Source: a bacterium
Lineage (GTDB): Bacteria; SZUA-182
Reading direction: 5' to 3'
NCBI GenBank assembly: GCA_003230635.1
Contig: QIFF01000165.1
Location: forward strand, 1-5,642
Length of the DNA stretch: 5,642 nt
Shown: positions 1 through 5,642 of the stretch, in pieces
How the letters are laid out: each line of letters starts with the position of its first letter
Position numbering within the stretch: the first letter of the stretch is position 1
Position numbers and translations under genes: made by a program
The notes under the pieces: model-generated
The model's input: the letters and a program-made list of their open reading frames with translations, nothing else
The model's database searches: none
What the model was told of the DNA's origin: nothing

Positions 1-222
1 CCCCTCAAAAAGAATTTCCCCGCTTACAATCCTGCCCTGCGGCTTGGGCACCAGTTGCATTATGGAGATGGCGGTCACACTCTTGCCGCAGCCCGATTCC
101 CCCACCAGGCCCAGGGTTTCTCCACCTTCTATCTCAAAGCCGACCCCATCCACCGCCTTGACCACTCCCCGTGGGGTAAAAAAGCTGGTCTGTAAGTTTT
201 TAATTTCTAATAAGTTATCCAT
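1..222 (-). CDS. Oligopeptide/dipeptide-type ABC transporter ATP-binding protein, N-terminal part (cut by window edge)
   Basis: This is the first 74 codons of a cytoplasmic ABC ATPase that would power import through a peptide/nickel/opine-class (OppD/DppD-like) permease. The protein begins [14 protein letters not shown]. The usual family features follow: an A-loop-type stretch ([14 protein letters not shown], about residues 14-27), a Walker A motif GESGCGKS at residues 41-48, and the '[12 protein letters not shown]' segment at residues 63-74 that is typical of OppD/DppD. The Q-loop, signature motif, Walker B and the C-terminal oligopeptide domain lie beyond the left edge. The ATG at 222-220 is the only sensible start: the frame is closed by the TAG at 243-241, and no other start codon lies between. 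The ribosome binding site is weak (GAAG, seven bases or fewer from the ATG). The 18-base gap after the glycosyltransferase stop suggests co-transcription. The family call is secure. The substrate (peptide, or an oligosaccharide as in some members of this class) cannot be told from this fragment. Confidence 0.93.
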   Translation of the reverse strand, partial: MDNLLEIKNLQTSFFTPRGVVKAVDGVGFEIEGGETLGLVGESGCGKSVTAISIMQLVPKPQGRIVSGEILFEG

Positions 223-240
223 AGTGACTTCAAGTAATTT

Positions 241-1917
241 CTAAGGGTGATTTGCTACCACTTGATATAGATTATACCCGTAAATATCGGCTTGCAATAG
301 GCGTAATCTTTGACGGTCAACGGGGGGTTGAGAGGATTTCCAGAGGTAATCCTCAATCATCCACTGCCAATCCATCACGTATTGAATGCCGCTGTTTTCA
401 ATATATTCCAGCATACGTTTATCCTTAATAGCTTGAAAGGCGTCCTGGTTGACCACCCCGTCCAGGTTGATTACCCGAGCTTGGGAAAAATAGCCAATGA
501 TGCCCGATTGAAAAGCCCCAATCCTGGCCTCGGGGGGTAAGTTCTTATTAATCCAATCAGCCACATAGTAATAGCGGTGGTGCCCCTTTTTGCCCCCGGA
601 GCCGGGGCTGAAAAAGCGCTCCCCCACCCGGTAATTCAAGGAAATCAGCAGGAAAAAGATTAGGGCAAACTTCAAACCCTTAGCCAAAGTCTCATTGAAG
701 CAAGGCAGGAGCCGGTTAAAGAACAAGTCATAGGCAAAACCGCTATAAAGAATTGAGACAAATAAAAGGGGGAAATAATAGCGCACGTAATACCATTGGC
801 CGAAAACGTAAAGGCTATACGCCGCCAACATTATAATACAAAAAGGCAGGACATAATTGAGCCGCCCGATCCCGCTGCCGGCCAGATATTCCCTGGTCTG
901 GGAGGGATAAACCAGGGCCAGGGCGAGTCCCCCTCCCCCGGCCAGCAGGAGCAACAGGTATCCCAGCCAGTGATAACCAAAGAACAAACCGGGCCAAAAA
1001 ACAGCCTCAAGCAGCGGCGCGCGTCCCATTTTAAGCAGGGATTTTTTTATATTCATCCCATAATACCCCAAGGGGATGGGGTCAATGGGAAATTGCTCCC
1101 CCGCTGCCTGGAAAGTGGAGGCCGCCGGGGACAGGGAAAGCAGGCGCACTGCCTGGCCGCTCACCGGCATAAGGCTGCCGAAATTATATAAGTTATTTAA
1201 AAACCAGGGGCCGGCCACCAAAATACAAACCCCTATTACGATCAAAGCCGGCCGGGTTACCTTTTGCCACTGCTTTCTGTTCAGCCAGAGAAAGTCTATC
1301 CCCATAACCAGGCAATAAAAGAGTCCGTCTATGCGGGCCAGAACAGTCAGCCCCAGCAAACCTCCCAACAAAGCATAGCTACCTTTACTGGGCGCCTCTT
1401 TTTTATCAGGGCGAAGCTTGGCGGAGACCGAGTCCCTGATGTAAGCCAGATAGTAATAACTGCTTAAGGCCAGCAAAAAGACGTACAGCCCCGTCTCCAG
1501 GCCGTTTAGCTCAAACTCTATCACTGTCGGGGATAGACACCAGAGAAGCACCGCAAACAGGGCGGCTTTTTCGTTAGCCAGCAGCTTAACCAGCTTAAAG
1601 ATGAGGAAGCCGGTAAAAACACTCAAAATAGACAAAGCGCTGAGGGTCAAATGAACTGGAAGGGCCTTATCCCCCGGAAACAACCAATAGAGGGGAGCAG
1701 CCAGAAAAACATACAGGGGTTGAAAGCCATTAGTGGGATGAATACCGTCACAGGTCATTCCCAACCCCAGAGCCAAATTGCGGGCAATGCTCAGGGAATA
1801 AAAGCCGTCATCCACCACAGGAAAACCGGCTATACGCTCCAGCGGCTGCCAGGATAAAGCCAGGCGCCAGACGAGGCCTGCTGCCAGTAGGGTGATCAGT
1901 AGCCATCTACGTCTCAT
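241..1917 (-). CDS. Polytopic membrane glycosyltransferase, GT-C fold (PMT/ArnT-like, GT39-type)
   Basis: This 558-residue integral membrane protein probably transfers a sugar from a polyprenyl-phosphate donor to an acceptor on the outer face of the membrane. The N-terminus MRRRW is a positive-inside anchor before a first membrane segment (about residues 5-22). Next comes an extracytoplasmic loop with an acidic pair D36-D37 in '[16 protein letters not shown]', the position and style of the catalytic acidic motif of GT-C enzymes. Further family-like elements are '[10 protein letters not shown]' (60-69), '[13 protein letters not shown]' (138-150) and 'LARIDGLF' (193-200). I count roughly ten to twelve hydrophobic segments up to about residue 428, with a basic, probably cytoplasmic loop at about 161-179. 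The last 125 residues are soluble and contain '[12 protein letters not shown]' and '[12 protein letters not shown]', seen in several uncharacterised bacterial members of this class. It follows the GH38-like gene on the same strand and precedes the ABC ATPase by 18 bases. Acceptor and donor sugar are unknown, and the exact GT family is uncertain. Confidence 0.85.
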   Translation of the reverse strand: MRRRWLLITLLAAGLVWRLALSWQPLERIAGFPVVDDGFYSLSIARNLALGLGMTCDGIHPTNGFQPLYVFLAAPLYWLFPGDKALPVHLTLSALSILSVFTGFLIFKLVKLLANEKAALFAVLLWCLSPTVIEFELNGLETGLYVFLLALSSYYYLAYIRDSVSAKLRPDKKEAPSKGSYALLGGLLGLTVLARIDGLFYCLVMGIDFLWLNRKQWQKVTRPALIVIGVCILVAGPWFLNNLYNFGSLMPVSGQAVRLLSLSPAASTFQAAGEQFPIDPIPLGYYGMNIKKSLLKMGRAPLLEAVFWPGLFFGYHWLGYLLLLLAGGGGLALALVYPSQTREYLAGSGIGRLNYVLPFCIIMLAAYSLYVFGQWYYVRYYFPLLFVSILYSGFAYDLFFNRLLPCFNETLAKGLKFALIFFLLISLNYRVGERFFSPGSGGKKGHHRYYYVADWINKNLPPEARIGAFQSGIIGYFSQARVINLDGVVNQDAFQAIKDKRMLEYIENSGIQYVMDWQWMIEDYLWKSSQPPVDRQRLRLLQADIYGYNLYQVVANHP

Positions 1918-1931
1918 GCGGGATTTTCTAT

Positions 1932-1937
1932 TCCTTT
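1932..1937 (-). promoter_or_regulatory. Possible ribosome binding site for the membrane glycosyltransferase, with long spacing
   Basis: AAAGGA on the minus strand lies 14 bases before the ATG at 1917-1915, which is longer than the usual 5-9. No better purine-rich motif is nearer, and no in-frame ATG, GTG or TTG occurs in the codons just upstream. The MRRRW anchor followed by a membrane segment still makes this ATG the best start. The site is weak, so translation may be inefficient or partly coupled to upstream translation. Confidence 0.35.
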
Positions 1938-1954
1938 GTTCAGGGTAAAGGTCG

Positions 1955-2049
1955 TGTAGGGACAGCCTGGAGTAGGTCGTTTACGCCCGTGGCTCTTCAC
2001 GGGGCTAAAGCCCCTACTCCTGCAGGCGGGGACAAGCCCCGCCTCTACA
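1955..2049. repeat. Nested GC-rich inverted-repeat element in the intergenic gap
   Basis: About 95 bases of the 138-base gap form nested inverted repeats. TGTAG (1955-1959) pairs with CTACA (2045-2049), and the pairing extends two more bases inward through one G-T pair. GGAGTAGG (1969-1976) pairs exactly with CCTACTCC (2013-2020). Inside that, CCCGTG (1986-1991) pairs with CACGGG (1998-2003), competing with GGGGCT (2001-2006) against AGCCCC (2009-2014). A separate hairpin is AGGCGGGG (2024-2031) with CCCCGCCT (2037-2044) around loop ACAAG. The element begins seven bases after the hydrolase stop codon in transcription order and ends 37 bases before the glycosyltransferase ATG. No T-run follows the stems on the minus strand, so it is not a textbook Rho-independent terminator. 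Its form resembles the dispersed palindromic repeats (REP/MITE-like) found between genes in many bacteria. Multicopy status cannot be seen from one window. It may also protect the 3' end of the hydrolase message or reduce read-through. Confidence 0.7.
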
Positions 2050-2055
2050 AAACCA

Positions 2056-5000
2056 TTAATAACTCACTTCCAATACGGGACGCAATTTCTTGTCCCCGCT
2101 GAATTCAGCCGAACGGTAATAAATCCCACAGTTTTCCCGGCAATTACCCTGTATTGAGAAGCCGTAGTTGGGGGATTTGTCCTTAAGCCAGTCCTGCACC
2201 AGGCGGGTAACCTCCAGTTGGACCCAGGCTCCCCCGTCAACAACCGGGGCCTTAGCCACCAGCCCATTGGGGCCGTGACCGTAATCAGTAGCCCGGTCTA
2301 TTGTACCTCCCTTTTGTTTCCAGCGCCTTTTTGGGCCAGCCTTAGTCCAGGTGCATTCCTCTTCATCCCAGTCCTGACTGAGGCGGTAAGCCACCACTTC
2401 TCCCGCATCGCCATAAGTAATATCGTAGGCATACAATTTGAGCACGGCCTTGAAGATTTCTGTTCCAGCGGGAATCTGTTCAAGCCTGAATTTAATCAGC
2501 ACGCTCCTTACCCCCCCGGCCCAGTTACGGGTAAACCCGGCGTCCCCGTAATTCATTATGGCTTCTTCCTCATTTACCCCGGAAACATGGGTGTCGCTGC
2601 ATCCCTTCTGTAAGCGCATAATCTTTGGCTTGGAGGTGGTCTGCCCCACCAGGTTGGAAAGGGACGATATATTGCCCGCCTCATCCACAACCCTAAGGGC
2701 AAAGTAATATTGCTTGCCCGGACTTAATCCGGAAACGGTAGCGGTTTCTTTCCTGCCTGCCGCTTGAGGAAGTGGGGGCTTAGAAAGAAGCTTGGCCATT
2801 GGCCAGTCAGCTTCATTAATCGGCTGAGAGGCGTAGCCGAGCAGGTACTCAGCAGCTTGCCCCTTGTTTGCGTCGTCTCCGCTGGCTGTCCACTGCAAGG
2901 TAACCGAGGTGGCCGCCGTCTTAGCAGCCCGCAGGTCACTTACCGCAGCCGGAGCAATGCTGTCAATGACCTCGGTCTGAACAAGAACTGAATTAGAAAG
3001 CGGCGAGGAATTGCCACTTTCGTCTATCACCTTAAGGGCAAAATAATATTTACTGCCGGGGACCAAACCCTTCACCACAAACTCCTCCCGTTTCCCCGAG
3101 GGCTGCGGCTTAAGGTTGATTTTTATTTCCTTAGCCTTCTTCCAACCGGTCTCGTCAATGGAGCGGGAAGCAGCACGTAACTGGTAGCGGTCGGCAGCCC
3201 CCACCCGCTTATCATCCCCGCTGGCGCTCCAGCTAAGCCGGGCAGTGGTAGAGGTGGATTGGCCGATTTTCAAGTCAGTTACCGCAGTTGGTTTAATAAT
3301 GTCAGTAACCACTTGAGGGAAGAAACCCACGCTTTCAATCCCATAGCCCAGGATGGGCAGAAGATACTGTTTATCTCTGGGGGTCAACACTTCAATTGGT
3401 TGTTCAATCAGGTTGGTGCGGGAAACTTCAGCACGGGGAATATTTAAAACCGGATTCACCCGGAGGGATACCAGACCATCCTCATCCTCGGCTTCATAAA
3501 ACCTGATTATATATCCCCTGCCGTCAAAGGCCTTCTTGAAGGTACTGAGAATAACATTATTGCCCTTGGGGTTCTCTGGAGTGTCTAGAGTAACAAAGCT
3601 CATCTCTTCGGGGAGCCTGCCGCCACCGCGCTGGGCAACCACCGCCAGCAAGTGATTGGAGGCTTCCCATCCAAAGCGGGGCGCATCGCCCTCCCGCCAG
3701 TCGCCCTTATGCCCCCGCAGGCGAAAGCGCCAGCTCAATACACCGCCGGGAAACCAGCCTACCAGGTGAGTGGCAGGGAAGGTTCCCTCCTTAAAAAACG
3801 TTCGGCCCTGAACATTGTCAAAGGCCAAATCAGCCGAATAGCTGCTATCCCCAATGCTCATCCACTTTTGAATATCCTTTAACCAAGTAGGAAAACCCCT
3901 CTGCCGATTATAACCAATCACAAAACCCCTGTCCGGCGAACGGCGGGAGAAGGCTACATCCTGTCTCCGATCGAGCGGCGGGGTGCTGGGGATGGAACCA
4001 TAAGGGATTCCAATTTGAATCTTCTCGGGCAGATCCTTGAACGGCGCCAGATAGAAAAAGAAATAGCGCTTGCCTTTGGGACTGGTATCCAGGCGAATCT
4101 CATGCTCCACCCAGGGGGTATAGGCGCTCAAACGCAGGGTCATAGTCACCGGCAGCTTTTGCTCTCCCACCTGCCCGGTTACTTGCAAGCTGATCCGGGA
4201 CGGGCCGCGTTCTATAAACTTAAAGCTGGTCGGGATAAGCTTGCTTACTATCTTGAGTCCATTGGTAGCATAGGCGTTCATGCTGCCAAATTTGTGTTCT
4301 TTAGTGTCATCTACCAACTCTCGCCTGGCCTGCTTATCGTAGATGCTCTTTACTGACCCGTCAGGAGCTACGGTTACCCTATAGAAACTATTCTCTATAA
4401 AATCAGCCCCCGTTGCCAAGTCGCTCTCAACCTTGGGGGAGTTGATAAGCTTATCCACTAGGTAGAAACTCTTATACCCTAGCGCCGGCACATCCTGGGC
4501 TTGAAAGACCAGCTGCGGCTGGTCTTTTTCCTTTTCAGGTGAAACAATTTGGGCCGGCATAGCCTTACCCTGAACATCTACCACAGCCCACTTCCCCCGG
4601 GGGGCAGCCTTAAGCGCAAGGCTTACACTCTCGGTCCTTTGCCAGTTGAGGGGGTTAAAAACCATCAGAGGCAACCCCTTGTGTTTGTAATTGATACCGC
4701 CCGCCAACTTCTTCAGGTTAGACTGCAAAAGGCCAGCGGTCAGCTCATAGGCCGCCTTATTGCTTTTTCTCTTGACCTTATCCACATCTGACTTCGCTCC
4801 CCAGTTGTGGTCTGGATACCAGAGAATTCCATCCCAGGCCCGGTTAATCTGGTGAACGGGATAGGGGGCCAAGCCCAACAGCTCATTGATACTGGCCAGC
4901 TTTTCCACTGTAGGCAAGAGGTTCTCCACCAGGGCGTGATGGTGCATGCTGTAAAAATTCCAAGCGGTGCCCGCCCAGGGCCAGGGGTCCATTGTCCCCG

Positions 5001-5642
5001 TAGTTTCCGGCAAGGAAACTCCTTTGTCTATGACCTCTTTCTTTAAATAGCGGGCATAGTCCTCCTCTGTTTTGTTTGCCACCCGAAACCCATATTTTTT
5101 AGCGAACTTCTTATTCCATATCTGAATATACTTCTTCAAGCGCTTGGAACGGGCTGCCTCAGTGCCGCGGTCAGTTATAGCCAGGCTCATTTTAACCTTG
5201 AAATCCCCAAAGCGCTTGGCCCACTGGCGCGCCCAATGTCTGCTTTCCGCATCCCAATTATTAAAACCATCGCTAAAGTTGACCGTATCCCCGTAATCCA
5301 CCGCATAAAGAATTACCTTTGAACCATCCAGCCCTACATAATACCAGAGACGCCCCTCTTTCAATATATAAGGGAAGGCAGGAGGCCTATTGCCCTGCAG
5401 AAAGGAGACTTCGGATTTGGCCAAAATCTGGGCCAGCTGGGGAGTGAGGCTGGGGGTATCACTGATCTGAAACCAGTGGGGTTGGTGCCCCAACTGCGAC
5501 ATAAGCCAATACTTGGCATAGGCCACTGTGCGCACCAAAAACTCGCCTGAGTACCAGCCGGTCTCTCCCCCCACCCACTGGGGAGGACTGGTAATCTTCC
5601 CCGCAGCCATCAAGCGCTTCAGGCGCTCCTTATACTGGGGAT
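2056..5642 (-). CDS. GH38-like (alpha-mannosidase superfamily) multidomain hydrolase with two FnIII domains and a DNRLRE domain; N-terminus beyond window
   Basis: A probable secreted or surface glycoside hydrolase, with 1194 codons visible. The frame stays open to the right edge, so the TTG at 5613-5611 (residue 1 below) is internal Leu and not a start. Residues 1-190 resemble the GH38 N-terminal domain. 'WFQISDTPSLTPQLAQIL' aligns with the family's W-x-PDxFG...PQIL block and puts D52 at the nucleophile position. 'LPETTGTMDPWPW' and the helices that follow (about 200-300) match the GH38 middle region, where 'DHNWGA' (H269) stands for the usual metal-binding HD motif. Residues 315-765 form the GH38 C-terminal beta-sandwich, with 'MVFNPLNWQRTESV', 'VPALGYKSFYLV', 'IENSFYRVTVAPDGSVKSIYDK'. 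Two FnIII domains follow (about 774-879 and 887-992), then a DNRLRE domain (about 998-1185). The first metal motif (HxD) and any signal peptide lie upstream of the window. GH38 enzymes are metal-dependent and mostly cleave alpha-mannosides. Because the motifs diverge, mannose specificity is inference. Confidence 0.85.
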   Translation of the reverse strand, partial: PQYKERLKRLMAAGKITSPPQWVGGETGWYSGEFLVRTVAYAKYWLMSQLGHQPHWFQISDTPSLTPQLAQILAKSEVSFLQGNRPPAFPYILKEGRLWYYVGLDGSKVILYAVDYGDTVNFSDGFNNWDAESRHWARQWAKRFGDFKVKMSLAITDRGTEAARSKRLKKYIQIWNKKFAKKYGFRVANKTEEDYARYLKKEVIDKGVSLPETTGTMDPWPWAGTAWNFYSMHHHALVENLLPTVEKLASINELLGLAPYPVHQINRAWDGILWYPDHNWGAKSDVDKVKRKSNKAAYELTAGLLQSNLKKLAGGINYKHKGLPLMVFNPLNWQRTESVSLALKAAPRGKWAVVDVQGKAMPAQIVSPEKEKDQPQLVFQAQDVPALGYKSFYLVDKLINSPKVESDLATGADFIENSFYRVTVAPDGSVKSIYDKQARRELVDDTKEHKFGSMNAYATNGLKIVSKLIPTSFKFIERGPSRISLQVTGQVGEQKLPVTMTLRLSAYTPWVEHEIRLDTSPKGKRYFFFYLAPFKDLPEKIQIGIPYGSIPSTPPLDRRQDVAFSRRSPDRGFVIGYNRQRGFPTWLKDIQKWMSIGDSSYSADLAFDNVQGRTFFKEGTFPATHLVGWFPGGVLSWRFRLRGHKGDWREGDAPRFGWEASNHLLAVVAQRGGGRLPEEMSFVTLDTPENPKGNNVILSTFKKAFDGRGYIIRFYEAEDEDGLVSLRVNPVLNIPRAEVSRTNLIEQPIEVLTPRDKQYLLPILGYGIESVGFFPQVVTDIIKPTAVTDLKIGQSTSTTARLSWSASGDDKRVGAADRYQLRAASRSIDETGWKKAKEIKINLKPQPSGKREEFVVKGLVPGSKYYFALKVIDESGNSSPLSNSVLVQTEVIDSIAPAAVSDLRAAKTAATSVTLQWTASGDDANKGQAAEYLLGYASQPINEADWPMAKLLSKPPLPQAAGRKETATVSGLSPGKQYYFALRVVDEAGNISSLSNLVGQTTSKPKIMRLQKGCSDTHVSGVNEEEAIMNYGDAGFTRNWAGGVRSVLIKFRLEQIPAGTEIFKAVLKLYAYDITYGDAGEVVAYRLSQDWDEEECTWTKAGPKRRWKQKGGTIDRATDYGHGPNGLVAKAPVVDGGAWVQLEVTRLVQDWLKDKSPNYGFSIQGNCRENCGIYYRSAEFSGDKKLRPVLEVSY
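2059..2622 (-). other. DNRLRE domain at the C-terminus of the GH38-like protein
   Basis: Residues about 998-1185 read as a DNRLRE-type jelly-roll domain. A short beta start 'GCSDTHVSG' is followed by 'NYGDAGFTRNW', 'RSVLIKFRLEQIPAGTEI', 'AVLKLYAY', the W-D-E-E-x-T-W block 'DWDEEECTWTKAGP', and the closing 'WVQLEVTRLVQDWL...NYGFSIQG' and 'RPVLEVSY'. Such domains occur on bacterial and archaeal surface proteins, where they are thought to mediate adhesion or carbohydrate binding. All four cysteines of the visible protein are here (C1005, C1087, C1158, C1162). Confidence 0.8.
2638..3294 (-). repeat. Tandem pair of fibronectin type III domains in the GH38-like protein
   Basis: Two homologous segments of about 105 codons lie head to tail: 3294-2977 (residues 774-879) and 2955-2638 (residues 887-992). 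Each has the same landmarks in order: AVTDL/AVSDL, LSWSASGDD/LQWTASGDD, a 'GWKKAK/DWPMAK' segment, GLVPGSKYYFAL/GLSPGKQYYFAL, and DESGNSSPLSN/DEAGNISSLSN. The GDD loop followed by a Y-x-L-R/G strand marks a bacterial extracellular FnIII subtype seen in glycan-active enzymes. The DNA is similar at conserved spots (for example AAGGGCAAA-TAATATT in both) but clearly diverged, so this is an old duplication or two separate acquisitions. The domains probably act as spacers between the catalytic part and the DNRLRE domain. Confidence 0.85.
4503..4528. other. Perfect 10-bp palindrome with tetraloop inside the hydrolase gene, terminator-shaped on the plus strand
   Basis: AAAGACCAGC (4504-4513) and GCTGGTCTTT (4518-4527) pair perfectly around loop TGCG, with one extra G-T pair outside. 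On the plus strand a run of five T (4525-4529) ends the stem and CCTTTT follows, which is the shape of an intrinsic terminator for antisense transcription. On the coding strand the same stem has loop CGCA and only a short T-run. It lies in codons for 'KDQPQLVFQAQ', between two conserved GH38 C-terminal motifs, so chance from codon choice is possible. Confidence 0.5.

Noticed and set aside
223..243. Stop-codon read-through joining the glycosyltransferase to the ABC ATPase, since the TAG is in frame with the ATPase ATG
   Set aside because: One in three adjacent gene pairs share a frame by chance. Nothing marks the TAG as recoded, and the products belong on different sides of membrane biology.
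44..244. Plus-strand open frame at the left edge
   Set aside because: It is opposite the clear Walker A-containing ABC ATPase. The Pro/Ser/Thr-rich product is typical of a shadow.
796..1191. 131-codon plus-strand open frame
   Set aside because: It lies wholly opposite the membrane glycosyltransferase. Its product is Gln/Pro/Gly-rich with no recognisable domain, as expected of an antisense shadow.
1918..1954. Sigma-70-type promoter for the glycosyltransferase gene
   Set aside because: No convincing -35/-10 pair with proper spacing is visible on the minus strand. The A/T-rich patch here is too short.
1955..2049. CRISPR repeat or standard Rho-independent terminator
   Set aside because: There are no repeat-spacer units, and no T-run follows the stems on the transcribed strand.
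2218..2613. 131-codon plus-strand open frame opposite the DNRLRE region
   Set aside because: It overlaps a recognisable domain on the other strand and shows no family resemblance or clear ribosome binding site.
4015..4356. 113-codon plus-strand open frame opposite the beta-sandwich region
   Set aside because: It is antisense to conserved GH38 C-terminal sequence, with no domain and no supporting signals.
5611..5613. TTG as the start codon of the large hydrolase gene (followed by an ATG at 5610-5608)
   Set aside because: The frame stays open upstream to the window edge (PQYKERLKR before it), and the GH38 N-terminal metal motif and a signal peptide are still missing. The codon is internal.

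Overview
The window (5642 bases) holds three genes, all on the minus strand and so read right to left. They are a large multidomain glycoside hydrolase whose N-terminus runs off the right edge, a polytopic membrane glycosyltransferase, and the first 74 codons of an oligopeptide/dipeptide-type ABC transporter ATPase cut by the left edge. Coding density is high. The only real gap (about 138 bases, between the first two genes) is mostly filled by a GC-rich nest of inverted repeats. I saw no tRNA, rRNA, CRISPR array, insertion sequence or convincing promoter.

The source looks bacterial, with moderate base composition (near 50% GC by eye). The Opp/Dpp-type ATPase, the secreted-type FnIII/DNRLRE architecture and the dispersed-repeat style (GGGGCTTTAGCCCC, GGCGGGGCTTGTCCCCGCC) would suit a Gram-positive anaerobe of the Clostridia (Desulfotomaculum/Pelotomaculum-like). 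This is an impression and not a supported assignment.

Layout by region: 5642-2056 is a GH38-like (alpha-mannosidase superfamily) enzyme with a GH38-type N-terminal catalytic region, a helical middle region, a long beta-sandwich region, two tandem FnIII domains and a C-terminal DNRLRE domain. 2049-1955 is the nested inverted-repeat element. 1917-241 is a GT-C-fold (PMT/ArnT-like) membrane glycosyltransferase of 558 residues. 222-1 is the start of an OppD/DppD-like ATPase, 18 bases after the glycosyltransferase stop codon.

Taken together, a probably exported glycan-cleaving enzyme lies next to a membrane enzyme that probably transfers a lipid-linked sugar outside the cell, and a solute importer follows. 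A cell-surface glycan synthesis/turnover or glycan-scavenging locus is a reasonable hypothesis. The sequence does not prove co-function, and the importer may be an unrelated neighbour. The points most worth a second look are the divergent active-site motifs and domain fusion of the GH38-like protein, the nested repeat element, and a terminator-shaped perfect palindrome inside the hydrolase gene.
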